Counted from the stretch's first letter, positions 9,888 through 19,281 are shown. The stretch is 52,255 nt of DNA from an uncultured Pelagibacteraceae bacterium (GCA_902524595.1 CABZDS010000007.1:1-52255); one strand, 5' to 3'. The notes: generated by a model from the sequence alone, not told the origin. Translations and numbers: made by a program.

Positions 9888-10775
9888 ATGTTTAAAGGAT
9901 CAAATGTAGCATTAATTACGCCGTTTAAAGACAACAAGCTTGACGAAGAAAGTTACATAAAAATAATAAATCATCATCTGGAAAATGGAACAAATGGGTT
10001 AGTTCCAGTTGGAACAACAGGTGAGTCACCAACATTATCACATGATGAACATGAGAGAACAATTGAATTATGCATAAAAGAAGCAAGTGGTAAACTTCCC
10101 ATAATAGCAGGCACTGGGTCTAATTCTACAGAAGAAGCCGTATCATTAACTAAACATGCTGAAAAAGCTGGTGCGGATGGTGCTTTAGTTGTTACACCAT
10201 ATTACAATAAACCTACTCAAGAAGGATTATATCAACATTATAAATCAATCAATGATAACTGTGGAATTCCAATTATAATTTATAATATTCCAAGCCGTTC
10301 AGTAATCGATATGAGCGTTGAAACAATGGCTAGATTATATGAACTAAAAAATATAGTTGGAGTTAAAGATGCAACTGGTGATCTAAATCGTGTTGATCAA
10401 CAAAAAGAAAAAATGGGTAATGATTTCATTCAACTTACTGGAAACGATGATAATGCTTTTGAATTTAATAAACGAGGAGGCGTTGGAACAATTAGTGTTA
10501 CAGCAAACGTAGCTCCTAAATTATGTTCTGAATTTCAAAAATTATCAAAATCCTCAAATGAGGATGATTTAAAAAAAGCTCAACAACTCGATGATATGTT
10601 GCAACCATTGCATAAAAACTTATTTATAGAAAGCAATCCTTCACCAGTTAAATATGCTGCCAAATTACTTGGTCTATGCGATGATACTGTAAGATTACCT
10701 TTGGTAAAAATAACAGAAAATACAAAAAAGGAAGTTGAGAAAGCATTGAAAGTAGCAAAACTTATTGATGAGTGA
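9888..10775 (+). CDS. dapA: 4-hydroxy-tetrahydrodipicolinate synthase
   Basis: A 295-residue cytoplasmic aldolase condensing pyruvate with aspartate semialdehyde, the first committed step to diaminopimelate and lysine. The motif [14 protein letters not shown], the tyrosine region [11 protein letters not shown] and the Schiff-base lysine in [10 protein letters not shown] are all present. Length is typical. Its stop overlaps the smpB start by 8 bp, forming a dapA-smpB-folK run. Confidence 0.97.
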   Translation: MFKGSNVALITPFKDNKLDEESYIKIINHHLENGTNGLVPVGTTGESPTLSHDEHERTIELCIKEASGKLPIIAGTGSNSTEEAVSLTKHAEKAGADGALVVTPYYNKPTQEGLYQHYKSINDNCGIPIIIYNIPSRSVIDMSVETMARLYELKNIVGVKDATGDLNRVDQQKEKMGNDFIQLTGNDDNAFEFNKRGGVGTISVTANVAPKLCSEFQKLSKSSNEDDLKKAQQLDDMLQPLHKNLFIESNPSPVKYAAKLLGLCDDTVRLPLVKITENTKKEVEKALKVAKLIDE

Positions 10776-11238
10776 TAAATCTACATCTGGCATCAAGATC
10801 ATTACAATAAATCGAAAAGCATCTTTTAATTTTTTCTTTAAGGAAATCTTAGAAGCAGGAATTGTACTAAAAGGTTCTGAAATAAAATCTGTAAGAGACG
10901 GAAAAGTAAACATTGCTGAGTCATACGCAGTAGAAAAAGAAGGGGAAATTATTTTAATTAATTCACATATACCTATATATAAACAAGCCAGTTATTCAAA
11001 TCACAATCCTTACTCAGAAAGAAAATTGTTATTTAACAAAAGGGAAATTAATAAACTAATTGGCAAAATAAATGAGGATGGTCTAACTTTAGTTCCAACT
11101 AAAATGTATTTTAAAAAAGGTAAGGCTAAAGTTGAAATAGCAGTTGCAAAGGGTAAAAAACAATACGATAAGCGACAAACTAAAAAAACCAAAGATTGGA
11201 ACCGTGAAAAAGCAAGATATTTCAGACGATCAAGTTAA
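10768..11238 (+). CDS. smpB: SsrA-binding protein SmpB
   Basis: A 156-residue tmRNA partner used in ribosome rescue. Family motifs include [19 protein letters not shown], the NPYSERKLL segment, [25 protein letters not shown] and the basic C-terminal tail that enters the ribosome. The ATG at 10768 is chosen over an adjoining TTG at 10765. It overlaps dapA by 8 bp. The tmRNA itself was not recognised anywhere in this window. Confidence 0.96.
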   Translation: MSDKSTSGIKIITINRKASFNFFFKEILEAGIVLKGSEIKSVRDGKVNIAESYAVEKEGEIILINSHIPIYKQASYSNHNPYSERKLLFNKREINKLIGKINEDGLTLVPTKMYFKKGKAKVEIAVAKGKKQYDKRQTKKTKDWNREKARYFRRSS

Positions 11239-11731
11239 TTATGTCTATTTATCAATAGGATCTAATTTAGGAAATAGATTACATTTTTTAGAAAAATCTA
11301 AATATTTATTGGAAACTCAAGGCATTAAAATTATAAAAACTTCTAGTTATTATGAGACAGAATCCTGGCCAGATCCTAGTTTTCCAAAATTTATTAATGC
11401 TGTATTATTAATAAAAACTAAACTAAATCATTTTGATTTATATAAAAAAATTAAGTCTATAGAAAAAGAATTGGGTAGAAAAATAGCACCACAAAATCAT
11501 CCGCGAAATTGCGACATTGATATTTTAGACTTTAATAGAAAAATTATTAAATCAAATAAAGACTCAGTAAATTTAGAAATTCCACATCCAAGAATGCATA
11601 ATAGAAGTTTTGTTCTTTTTCCTTTGTTTGAAATATGTAAGAATTGGTCTCACCCTAAATTTAAAAAAAATATAGTAAAACTCCTATCTTCCCTAAAAAA
11701 AAACAACTTAAGAAGTATTAAAATTATCTAA
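11204..11731 (+). CDS. folK: 2-amino-4-hydroxy-6-hydroxymethyldihydropteridine pyrophosphokinase
   Basis: HPPK transfers pyrophosphate from ATP to the pterin during folate synthesis. [12 protein letters not shown] near the N-terminus, [20 protein letters not shown] (the R-x-C-D-I-D ATP/Mg loop) and [18 protein letters not shown] are all diagnostic. The start is uncertain: a GTG at 11204 gives 175 residues, normal for the family, and overlaps smpB by 35 bp; an ATG at 11144 would give 195 residues and a larger overlap. The GTG is preferred on length. Folate supply links it to sarcosine oxidase and glyA. Confidence 0.9.
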   Translation: MKKQDISDDQVNYVYLSIGSNLGNRLHFLEKSKYLLETQGIKIIKTSSYYETESWPDPSFPKFINAVLLIKTKLNHFDLYKKIKSIEKELGRKIAPQNHPRNCDIDILDFNRKIIKSNKDSVNLEIPHPRMHNRSFVLFPLFEICKNWSHPKFKKNIVKLLSSLKKNNLRSIKII

Positions 11732-11751
11732 ATAAGTGATATAATATATTA

Positions 11752-13494
11752 ATGTTAAATTCAGATGAATTAATAAATAAGGTTAAATCATACAATAAGT
11801 TTCTAAACCCAGAAACTTTAAGCAAAGCATATAACTTTGCTGTTAAAGTCCATAAAGATCAAAAACGTCAATCAGGCGACCCGTATGTTATTCATCCTGT
11901 GGCGGTTGCAAATATTCTAACAGAATTAAAATTAGATAGCGCAACTATAGCAACTGGTTTGTTACATGATACAATAGAGGACACATATGCAACTTACAAA
12001 ACCATAGAGGAAGAATTCGGTAAAGAAGTTGCTGATTTAGTGGATGGTGTTACGAAAATTTCAGTTTTTGAAAATCAAGCTGTCTCAAATTCTAGAGCTG
12101 AAAATTTTCGAAAACTTATATTAGCAACTTCTAAAGATATAAGAGTTCTTCTAGTAAAGCTTGCTGATCGTTTACACAATATGAGAACAATTAAAGCTAT
12201 CGAAAAAAAGGAAAAAAGAGAAAGAATTGCAAAAGAAACAATGGAAATTTATGCGCCATTGGCAGATAGAATGGGAATGAATCGTATAAGAGATGAGCTT
12301 GAGGACTTATCATTTGAAATATTAAATTCTGATGCAAGAGTGATGATTAAAAATAGATTAGATAAAATTAAAGATAATAATCTTATTAATTATAATTCAG
12401 TTTTAAGTGATTTTGAAAATATATTAATACAAAATAATATAAAATATAAAATTTTTTCTAGAGAGAAAACTCCTTTTTCAATTTGGAAAAAAATACAAAA
12501 AAAAAGAACCTCATTGGAGCAAATCACAGATATAATAGGATTTAGAATTATATTAGAAAGTGTAGAAAGCTGTTACAAAACTCTAGGTGTTCTTCATAAA
12601 GAATGGAATTGTATACCAGGAAGATTCAAAGACTATATATCTTCACCAAAAATTAATAACTATAAGTCATTGCATACTGCAATTATTGGGCCGAATAAGA
12701 GACCTATTGATATACAGCTTCGTACTCAACAAATGCATGAATTTGCTCAGAGAGGAATTGCTTCTCATTGGAAATATAAGTCCTCAGAAAAATTTAATTC
12801 TTTAACATGGAAAGAGTATGATTGGTTGGCAGATTTAGTAGAAATTATGGATAAAAATGAAAATCCCGAGGATTCTTTTGAGTATACAAAGCTACAAATG
12901 TTTCAAGATAATGTGTTTTGCTTTACCCCTAAAGGCTCTGTAATTAAATTGCCAAAAAATGCTAGTCCAATTGATTTTGCATACGCAGTTCATACTAAAA
13001 TAGGAGACTCTGCTACTGGATGTGAAATTAATGGAAAGGAAAGTGCTTTACAGTCAATTTTAATGAATGGAGATGTAGTTAAAATATTAACATCAAAAAA
13101 AGATTCTCCTTCATTACATTGGATTACAAGTGCGAAGACTGGAAAAGCCAGAGCAGCAATAAGAAGATATTGGCAATATAAAGAGGATCCCAAACCCACA
13201 ATGAAAAAATATAATACTACACTGTGGGTGTCATTGCCTGATCAACCAGGTATTTTAGGTGACGTTACAACAATGATTGGAACCAATAATGTAAACATTT
13301 CAAGTGTTGAAATGGTAGAAAAGACTAAAAGAACCATTAATTTTAGGTTCAACCTAATTATTCAAGATTTGAAAAACTTTACAAAACTTATTAGTGAGCT
13401 AAAACAGAAAGAATATAACTTCAAAATAATTAGACATAAAAACAAAAAATATGCTTTCTTTAAAAGATTCTTTAGCGGTTTTAAAAAAAACTAA
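11752..13494 (+). CDS. RelA/SpoT homologue, (p)ppGpp synthetase/hydrolase, shortened
   Basis: A 580-residue stringent-response enzyme. The HD hydrolase domain is intact (YVIHPVAVA, LLHDTIEDT, KLADRLHNMRT). The synthetase domain follows with TDIIGFRI and RFKDYISSPKINNYKSLHT. At the metal/catalytic motif usually written E-x-Q-x-R-T this protein has DIQLRT, an Asp for the conserved Glu, and Gln replaces the later Glu in AQRGIASHW. A TGS domain (about residues 383-445) is followed almost directly by the C-terminal ACT domain (about 490-565). The zinc-finger/helical linker of about 100 or more residues is therefore missing, which explains 580 rather than about 700 residues. It probably keeps hydrolysis; synthetase strength is uncertain. 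Confidence 0.93.
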   Translation: MLNSDELINKVKSYNKFLNPETLSKAYNFAVKVHKDQKRQSGDPYVIHPVAVANILTELKLDSATIATGLLHDTIEDTYATYKTIEEEFGKEVADLVDGVTKISVFENQAVSNSRAENFRKLILATSKDIRVLLVKLADRLHNMRTIKAIEKKEKRERIAKETMEIYAPLADRMGMNRIRDELEDLSFEILNSDARVMIKNRLDKIKDNNLINYNSVLSDFENILIQNNIKYKIFSREKTPFSIWKKIQKKRTSLEQITDIIGFRIILESVESCYKTLGVLHKEWNCIPGRFKDYISSPKINNYKSLHTAIIGPNKRPIDIQLRTQQMHEFAQRGIASHWKYKSSEKFNSLTWKEYDWLADLVEIMDKNENPEDSFEYTKLQMFQDNVFCFTPKGSVIKLPKNASPIDFAYAVHTKIGDSATGCEINGKESALQSILMNGDVVKILTSKKDSPSLHWITSAKTGKARAAIRRYWQYKEDPKPTMKKYNTTLWVSLPDQPGILGDVTTMIGTNNVNISSVEMVEKTKRTINFRFNLIIQDLKNFTKLISELKQKEYNFKIIRHKNKKYAFFKRFFSGFKKN

Positions 13495-14041
13495 GGCACT
13501 TTTAGAGGGACATTTTGTTTTATCTTCAGGTTTACATTCACCCCAATATGTTCAGTGTGCAAAATTATTAAGTTATCCAAAAAAATCAGAAGAATTTTGT
13601 AAATCCTTAAGCACTAAAATAAAAAAAAAATTCAAAAAAATTGATATAATTTTGTCACCAGCTATTGGCGGTATTGTAATAGGTTATATTGTTGGAAATT
13701 TATTGAATAAGGAGACAATATTTTGTGAGAGAGTTAATGGGAAATTTATTTTAAGAAGAGGTTTTTCAATTAAAAAAAATTCTAAAGTTTTGATAGTAGA
13801 AGACGTAATTACTACAGGTAAGTCAAGTTTAGAATGTTCTCGACTTGTAAAAAAATATAAATCAAAAGTAGTTGGATATGCTTGTTTGATTAATAGATCT
13901 AGTAAAACAAGTTTAAAAATTAAAGATAAATATATTGTTTCGCAAATTAAATTAGAAATACCAACCTATAAAAAAAATGATTTACCAATTGAGTTAAAAA
14001 AAATTCCAATTACAAAACCTGGAAGTAGATATTTAAAATGA
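13451..14041 (+). CDS. pyrE: Orotate phosphoribosyltransferase
   Basis: A 196-residue enzyme converting orotate and PRPP to OMP in pyrimidine synthesis. The PRPP-binding signature VLIVEDVITTGKSS is in the second half. The N-terminal segment FVLSSGLHSPQYVQC and the later RRGFSI lysine/arginine loop fit the alphaproteobacterial PyrE type. The ATG lies 44 bp inside the end of the rsh gene, a long overlap but one that gives a full-length protein. It ends overlapping pdxJ by 4 bp. Confidence 0.94.
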   Translation: MLSLKDSLAVLKKTKALLEGHFVLSSGLHSPQYVQCAKLLSYPKKSEEFCKSLSTKIKKKFKKIDIILSPAIGGIVIGYIVGNLLNKETIFCERVNGKFILRRGFSIKKNSKVLIVEDVITTGKSSLECSRLVKKYKSKVVGYACLINRSSKTSLKIKDKYIVSQIKLEIPTYKKNDLPIELKKIPITKPGSRYLK

Positions 14042-14757
14042 AATCTAGACTAGGTGTTAACGTAGACCATATTGCAACATTAAGAAACGCCAGAGGAGAG
14101 GGGCATCCTGATCCTATTTCATATGCAAGACAAGTTATGAATTTTGGAGCAAATTCTATTACTATTCATTTAAGAGAAGATCGTAGACATATTCGAGATG
14201 AAGATGTAGCTACATTTTCAAAAATTAAAAGAGTACCAATAAATTTAGAAATGGCTGCTAACAATGAAATGCTTAAAATTGCATTAAAATATAAACCTAA
14301 TTTTGTTTGTATAGTTCCTGAAAAAAGGAATGAAATAACCACCGAAGGAGGTTTAAATATCTCAAAAAACAAAAAAATAATTAAAAAAGTAATTAGCAAA
14401 TTAAATTTAAAAAAAATTAGAACAAGTCTTTTCATCAATCCAAATATTAAAGATGTTTTTGCATCAAAAGAATTAAATGCCAAATGTGTGGAACTTCATA
14501 CAGGAAAATTTGCCTTAAAAGTTAAAAATAACAAAAATTATTTAGTCGAGTTAAAAAAAATAAAAAATTGTGCCACGTTAGCAAAAAAACTAGGAATGGA
14601 AGTTCATGCGGGTCATGGTCTAGATTATAAATCAACTAAAATTTTAAGAAAGATTAAATCTATAGAGGAATTTAATATTGGACATTTTATAATTGGAGAG
14701 GCCATCATGTTTGGTATGAAAAAAGTAATCACTAATTTTAGAAAAATATTAAACTAA
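14038..14757 (+). CDS. pdxJ: Pyridoxine 5'-phosphate synthase
   Basis: A 239-residue TIM-barrel enzyme forming pyridoxine 5'-phosphate from deoxyxylulose 5-phosphate and aminoacetone phosphate. It begins with GVNVDHIATLRNARGEGHPDP, has the HLREDRRHI phosphate/substrate loop, LEMAANNEM, and the C-terminal HAGHGLDY and GHFIIGEAI segments. The start overlaps pyrE by an ATGA and its stop overlaps acpS by one base. Confidence 0.97.
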   Translation: MKSRLGVNVDHIATLRNARGEGHPDPISYARQVMNFGANSITIHLREDRRHIRDEDVATFSKIKRVPINLEMAANNEMLKIALKYKPNFVCIVPEKRNEITTEGGLNISKNKKIIKKVISKLNLKKIRTSLFINPNIKDVFASKELNAKCVELHTGKFALKVKNNKNYLVELKKIKNCATLAKKLGMEVHAGHGLDYKSTKILRKIKSIEEFNIGHFIIGEAIMFGMKKVITNFRKILN

Positions 14758-15143
14758 TGATAATTGGTAACGGTGTTGATATTATTGATAATAAAAGAAT
14801 AGAAAGATCCCTAAAAATTAAAGGTTTTAAAAAAAGACTCTTTACATTGAATGAAATTAAACAATCAAAAAAATACAGAAACAAAACGAATTACTTTGCA
14901 AAAAGATTTGCTGCTAAAGAAGCTTTTGTTAAGTCAATAGGCACAGGCTTTAGAGATAATATTAATTTTAATGATATTGAAATATACAATAATAAGAAAG
15001 GATCGCCTAAAATTAAAATTTCACAGAAAATACAAGATATATTAAAAAAAAAATTTAAATTAAAGAATTACGATATACATCTTTCGCTTTCAGATGAAAA
15101 AAACCACTCAATTGCATTTGTTATTTTGAATAGAAAAAAATGA
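14757..15143 (+). CDS. acpS: Holo-[acyl-carrier-protein] synthase
   Basis: A 128-residue phosphopantetheinyl transferase that activates acyl carrier protein using coenzyme A. The two family signatures are present: GNGVDIIDNKRIE at the N-terminus, with the metal-binding Asp, and FAAKEAFVKSIGTGF. Length is normal. It overlaps pdxJ by one base and lepB by 4 bp, in the usual alphaproteobacterial order. Confidence 0.95.
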   Translation: MIIGNGVDIIDNKRIERSLKIKGFKKRLFTLNEIKQSKKYRNKTNYFAKRFAAKEAFVKSIGTGFRDNINFNDIEIYNNKKGSPKIKISQKIQDILKKKFKLKNYDIHLSLSDEKNHSIAFVILNRKK

Positions 15144-15868
15144 AAAATTTCATAATTGATAATACTAAAACATTATTTTATGCATTAATAATTGCAGTAT
15201 TTATAAGATCAATATTAATCCAGCCATTTTATATACCATCATCATCAATGGAAACTAACTTGCTTGTGGGTGACAGATTATTTGTTACAAAATTTTCTTA
15301 CGGATATAGTAAACATTCATTTCCTTTTAGTCCTCCTATTTTTAAAGGACGTATATTAAATAAAAACCCTAAAAGAGGAGATGTTATAGTTTTTAAAACA
15401 CCTGCTGATAATCGTACTGATTATATTAAAAGATTGATTGGTTTACCGGGAGATACAATACAGTTTATTGATGGTGATTTATATATAAATTCTAATCAAG
15501 TATTAAAAACAATTAAAAGCAAAAATGATAAGTTATATTGTGGATCATCACAAATTGAGGTCAATATATTTGAAGAAAAACTTCCTAATGGAAAAAGTTA
15601 TTTAGCTGCATATAGAACCGATATAACTTTTTCTAATTCAGATAAATACATTGTTCCTGAAAATCATTTTTTTTTCTTAGGTGATAATAGGGATTGTTCT
15701 AAAGACAGCAGATTTTTATCTGAAGTTGGTTATGTTAATCAAAATAATTTAGTTGGAAAAGCACAAATTTTATTTTTTTCATCTAATCCAAGGAAAGGAA
15801 GTATCTTTAACATTTTCAAATGGAATGAAATAGTTCGATTTGAAAGATTTTTTAATAAAATAATTTAA
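15140..15868 (+). CDS. lepB: Signal peptidase I
   Basis: A 242-residue membrane-anchored serine/lysine protease that removes signal peptides from secreted proteins. One N-terminal transmembrane helix (about residues 9-27) is followed by the catalytic Ser in IPSSSMETNLLVGD, the catalytic Lys in DYIKRLIGLPGD, and box E FFLGDNRDCSKDSR. It lies between acpS and rnc as in many alphaproteobacteria. Confidence 0.97.
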   Translation: MKNFIIDNTKTLFYALIIAVFIRSILIQPFYIPSSSMETNLLVGDRLFVTKFSYGYSKHSFPFSPPIFKGRILNKNPKRGDVIVFKTPADNRTDYIKRLIGLPGDTIQFIDGDLYINSNQVLKTIKSKNDKLYCGSSQIEVNIFEEKLPNGKSYLAAYRTDITFSNSDKYIVPENHFFFLGDNRDCSKDSRFLSEVGYVNQNNLVGKAQILFFSSNPRKGSIFNIFKWNEIVRFERFFNKII

Positions 15869-15872
15869 ATAA

Positions 15873-16535
15873 ATGAAGTTAAACAAACTACAAAAGAAAA
15901 TAGGTATTAGCTTTAAAAATGATAAACTATTGATACAAGCCTTAACACACAAAAGTTTCGATACAAAAAATAATTATGAAAAATTGGAATTTTTAGGTGA
16001 TAGAGTTTTAGGGTTTGTTATATCAAAGAAACTTTTAGAGCTATATCCAAATGAAAAAGTAGGTATGATTGACAAAAAACTTGCAAATTTAGTTAATAAA
16101 AATAAGTGTTTTGAAATTGGCAAGGAATTAGAATTGAATAATTATATTTTAACAGGAAACACAGAAAAGAAAAAAAAAGTCAATATTGAAAAAAAAATTT
16201 TATCTGATTGTTGTGAGTCTTTGATAGGAGCAATTTATATAGATAAAGGTTTTGAGGTTTCGTCAAAATTTATATTAAATTATTGGAAAAATTATTTAAA
16301 TTTATCAGATATTACTGTAATCGACTCCAAAACAAGATTACAAGAATATTCATTAAAGAAATTTAAAGCATTGCCAATATATAAACTTATTTCTAATACA
16401 GGACCAAGACATAAACCAAATTTTAAAATTAGTGTAAAAATTAAGGATAGCAAAACAGTTATTGCTGATGGTAGTTCAAAAAAAAATGCAGAACAAGCCG
16501 CAGCTATGAAACTTTTAGAAACTATTAAAATTTAA
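15873..16535 (+). CDS. rnc: Ribonuclease III
   Basis: A 220-residue double-strand-specific endonuclease for rRNA and mRNA processing. The signature LEFLGDRVLGFVIS and the later acidic pair in SDCCESLIGAIYIDKG form the metal-binding active site. A C-terminal dsRNA-binding domain (about residues 150-218) ends in SSKKNAEQAAAMKLL. In most relatives era follows rnc; here recO starts on the last base of rnc and era is absent from this position. Confidence 0.97.
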   Translation: MKLNKLQKKIGISFKNDKLLIQALTHKSFDTKNNYEKLEFLGDRVLGFVISKKLLELYPNEKVGMIDKKLANLVNKNKCFEIGKELELNNYILTGNTEKKKKVNIEKKILSDCCESLIGAIYIDKGFEVSSKFILNYWKNYLNLSDITVIDSKTRLQEYSLKKFKALPIYKLISNTGPRHKPNFKISVKIKDSKTVIADGSSKKNAEQAAAMKLLETIKI

Positions 16536-17215
16536 TGAATTGGCAAGATAAAGGTTTCTTACTTTCAAAAAATAAATATAATGAAAACTCTGTAATATCT
16601 GAATTTTATACTGAAAATCATGGAAAAATTTCAGGAATTATCTTTGGAGGAACTTCAAAAAAAATAAAAAACTACCTATTTGAGGGTAATAAATTGCATA
16701 TAAATTATAATTCAAAATCTCAATCAAAAATTGGTTCTTTAAAAGTTGAAATTGATGAATTTAAAACTCCTTACTTTTTAGAAGATAAGCAAAAACTCCT
16801 TTGTATAATTTATACAATGAATTTGATTAAAATTTTAACAGTAGAGAACGAAAAAAATAGAGAGATTTATTACTTAATTGATAATTATTTTGAGATATTA
16901 AAACATGAGGGGTGGCTTTCGAAGTTTGTAAATTGGGAGTTAAACTTTTATAAATTAATTGGATATGACATAGACTTTAATGATTATGTAGAAGAAGTTT
17001 CTGAAGATAATAAAATTAATTATAAATTAAAAAATTCTGGCAAAATCATTCCAAATTTTTTAGTAAATAAAGATGAAGAAGATATAAGCTTTGAAGATAC
17101 TTTTGATGCTTTAAAAATTGTAGGAGATTTTTTAGATAAAACAATAGTTAAACCGAACAATCTTAATTTTCCCAAAACAAGATTTAATTTTCAAAATTCT
17201 TTAAAATTAATCTAA
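16535..17215 (+). CDS. recO: DNA repair protein RecO
   Basis: A 226-residue recombination mediator that helps load RecA onto SSB-coated gaps. The N-terminal OB-fold segment starts WQDKGFLLSKNKYNENSVISEF and contains the GKISGIIFGG turn; the rest is helical and variable. No zinc-binding cysteine cluster is visible. Its identity rests on the N-terminus and on position after rnc. The last 9 bp overlap the convergent hemB gene. Confidence 0.88.
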   Translation: MNWQDKGFLLSKNKYNENSVISEFYTENHGKISGIIFGGTSKKIKNYLFEGNKLHINYNSKSQSKIGSLKVEIDEFKTPYFLEDKQKLLCIIYTMNLIKILTVENEKNREIYYLIDNYFEILKHEGWLSKFVNWELNFYKLIGYDIDFNDYVEEVSEDNKINYKLKNSGKIIPNFLVNKDEEDISFEDTFDALKIVGDFLDKTIVKPNNLNFPKTRFNFQNSLKLI

Positions 17216-18193
17216 TTTTATTTGATCAGCAAAATAGGTTATAATTGCACTTGCTCCAGCTCTTTTAAAAGAAACTAGACTTTCATATATCGATTTTTTA
17301 TCTAATATATTTTTTGAAATTGCATTTTGTATGAGACTGTATTCCCCTGATACTTGGTATGCAATAACTGGAATTTTAAAATTATTCTTAACTTCCCTAA
17401 TTATATCAAGATAAGGCATCCCTGGTTTTACTATAATCATGTCAGCTCCTTCTTTTATATCTAATGCAACTTCTCTTAATGATTCATAATTGTTTTTAAA
17501 ATCCATTTGATAAGTTTTTTTGTCTCCTTTTAGAAGACTTTTTGATCCAACAGCATATCTGAATGGGCCATAAAAACTTGATGCATACTTAACAGCATAT
17601 GATAAAATTTGAACATCTTTAAGATTATTTTTATCTAAAGCTTTACGAATTTTTAAAACTCTACCATCCATCATATCTGATGGGGCAATCACGTCGCAAC
17701 CCATTTTTGCCTGCAATATTGATTGTTTAATCAATATTTCTAATGTTTCATCATTTAAAATTTCATTTTTTTTAATTATTCCATCATGACCATGTGATGT
17801 ATATGGATCTAATGCAACATCACACATTATTCCAATTTCGTTCTTATAATTTTTTTTGATGAATTTTATTGCTTGGCAAACTAAATTATTTTCATTTAAT
17901 GCTTCATTTCCATATTCATCTCTTTTTCTTGGATTTGTATAAGGGAATAAAGCTACCATTGGTATTCCCAATTTTAGTGCTTTATCAACTACACTTTTTA
18001 ATTTATCAATAGAGTACCTAAAAACATTTGGCATTGAATTAATTGGAACTTTTTTTGCTTTTCCTTCAGTAAGAAAGATAGGTAAAATAAAATCATTGTA
18101 AGATAGATCATTATCTTGGATTAATCTTCTAGACCAACTGAATTTTCTTGATCTTCTCAATCTTAAATTAGGATAGCTACCTGTGATAATCAT
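17207..18193 (-). CDS. hemB: Delta-aminolevulinic acid dehydratase (porphobilinogen synthase)
   Basis: A 328-residue enzyme joining two 5-aminolevulinates into porphobilinogen for haem synthesis. The two Schiff-base lysines appear in YAVKYASSFYGPFR and MIIVKPGMPYLDI. The metal region reads DVALDPYTSHGHDG, with Asp/Ala where zinc-type enzymes carry Cys, so this is the Mg-dependent or zinc-independent type. The ATG at 18193 is preferred to an upstream TTG at 18199. Haem supply connects it to ctaA at 31 kb. Confidence 0.96.
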   Translation of the reverse strand: MIITGSYPNLRLRRSRKFSWSRRLIQDNDLSYNDFILPIFLTEGKAKKVPINSMPNVFRYSIDKLKSVVDKALKLGIPMVALFPYTNPRKRDEYGNEALNENNLVCQAIKFIKKNYKNEIGIMCDVALDPYTSHGHDGIIKKNEILNDETLEILIKQSILQAKMGCDVIAPSDMMDGRVLKIRKALDKNNLKDVQILSYAVKYASSFYGPFRYAVGSKSLLKGDKKTYQMDFKNNYESLREVALDIKEGADMIIVKPGMPYLDIIREVKNNFKIPVIAYQVSGEYSLIQNAISKNILDKKSIYESLVSFKRAGASAIITYFADQIKLD

Positions 18194-18233
18194 TATCAAT
18201 TAATTTTTTTGATGCGACAATAGTAATATTTAT

Positions 18234-18239
18234 TATAAT
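18234..18239 (+). promoter_or_regulatory. Perfect -10 box before the 2OG-oxygenase-like gene
   Basis: An exact TATAAT lies 24 bases before the ATG at 18264, giving a leader of roughly 18 nt. A TTGATG (18210-18215) is an 18-base-spaced, weak -35 candidate. This is the likely start of the transcript running through rpiB-glyA and onward. Confidence 0.5.
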
Positions 18240-18263
18240 AGTCTATAAGATAGTAGAGCAGCG

Positions 18264-18854
18264 ATGTCACAATTATTCAATGATTTCCAAAAACAAGATG
18301 TAAAATTTGATATCATAAAATTAAAACAAGCTTGTGATGAAGTATTAAAAATAAAAGGTTTTGACACAAGTCTTGGAATACCTCACTTCGCCGGTATATC
18401 TCTAAATCAAATTCCAGGTGATCCAGATTCTGTTAAAGGAAATAATGTAAGAGGCATTTATTGGACTAAACCAGATAGTACAGGTGTTGAGGTACAGAGG
18501 GAAAGTAAAATTGATGAACATAAATATACAGAATTTATTGACGACTTTAAAAATACTTATTTCAAAGATGTTTATGACCAATTAACAAAAAAGTACAAAT
18601 TAGGTAGGATGAGACTTCTTCTTAAAGAGCCAAGATCAACATTGAGTTGGCATAGAGACCCTGAGCCAAGGCTTCATATACCTATATACACAAATCCTGG
18701 AGCAATAATGGTCGTTGATAATGTTGCAAAACATATGCCAGCAGATGGCTCTGTTTGGATTACTAATAATACTAAATATCACAATGCATTTAATGGAGGT
18801 GAAGAAAATAGAGTTCACCTTGTTGCTTGTGTTTTAAATTACAAATTTAATTAA
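18264..18854 (+). CDS. Aspartyl/asparaginyl beta-hydroxylase-like 2OG-Fe(II) oxygenase
   Basis: A 196-residue protein. The segment LSWHRDPEPRLHIPI supplies the first iron ligand His-x-Asp and the conserved RLHIP strand. KYHNAFNGGEENRVHLV supplies the distal His and the Arg expected to bind 2-oxoglutarate. This is the layout of the aspartyl/asparaginyl beta-hydroxylase family. The substrate may be a protein side chain or a free amino acid or small molecule and cannot be told from sequence. It stands at the head of the rpiB-glyA run, whose rpiB start follows its stop by one base. Confidence 0.75.
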   Translation: MSQLFNDFQKQDVKFDIIKLKQACDEVLKIKGFDTSLGIPHFAGISLNQIPGDPDSVKGNNVRGIYWTKPDSTGVEVQRESKIDEHKYTEFIDDFKNTYFKDVYDQLTKKYKLGRMRLLLKEPRSTLSWHRDPEPRLHIPIYTNPGAIMVVDNVAKHMPADGSVWITNNTKYHNAFNGGEENRVHLVACVLNYKFN

Positions 18855-18855
18855 A

Positions 18856-19281
18856 TTGAAAAAAATTTTTATTGCTTCAGATCATGGTGGTTTTAATTTA
18901 AAAAGGAATATTTTAAAATACTTTACTAAAAATTATCCAATAAAAGATCTGGGACCAAAACAAAATATGAAGTCCGTTGATTACCCTGATTTTGCTCATA
19001 AACTTTGTAAACAAGTGGCGAAAAATAAGAATCATGTGGGAATACTTGTTTGTGGTTCAGGTGTAGGAATGTCTATTGCTGCAAACAAAAATAAGGGAAT
19101 ACGTGCAGCTTTATGCTATTCAGTAAAAAATGCCAAATTATCGCGATTGCATAATGATGCAAATGTTATAACATTAGGAGAAAGGCTTATTAAAAAAACA
19201 GTTGCCTTAAAATGTGTTGAGAGCTTTCTAAAAACTGAGTTTGAAGGCGGTAGACATATAAAAAGAATTAAAAAAATATAG
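18856..19281 (+). CDS. rpiB: Ribose-5-phosphate isomerase B
   Basis: A 141-residue RpiB/LacAB-family isomerase interconverting ribose 5-phosphate and ribulose 5-phosphate. Signatures are IASDHGGFNLK at the N-terminus, DYPDFAHKL, and the active-site loop VCGSGVGMSIAANK with its cysteine. The start codon is TTG at 18856, one base after the preceding stop. It is followed 8 bp later by glyA, a common alphaproteobacterial pair. Confidence 0.93.
   Translation: MKKIFIASDHGGFNLKRNILKYFTKNYPIKDLGPKQNMKSVDYPDFAHKLCKQVAKNKNHVGILVCGSGVGMSIAANKNKGIRAALCYSVKNAKLSRLHNDANVITLGERLIKKTVALKCVESFLKTEFEGGRHIKRIKKI

Noticed and set aside
14166..14483. 105-residue minus-strand frame within pdxJ
   Set aside because: Antisense shadow; the pdxJ reading is unmistakable.
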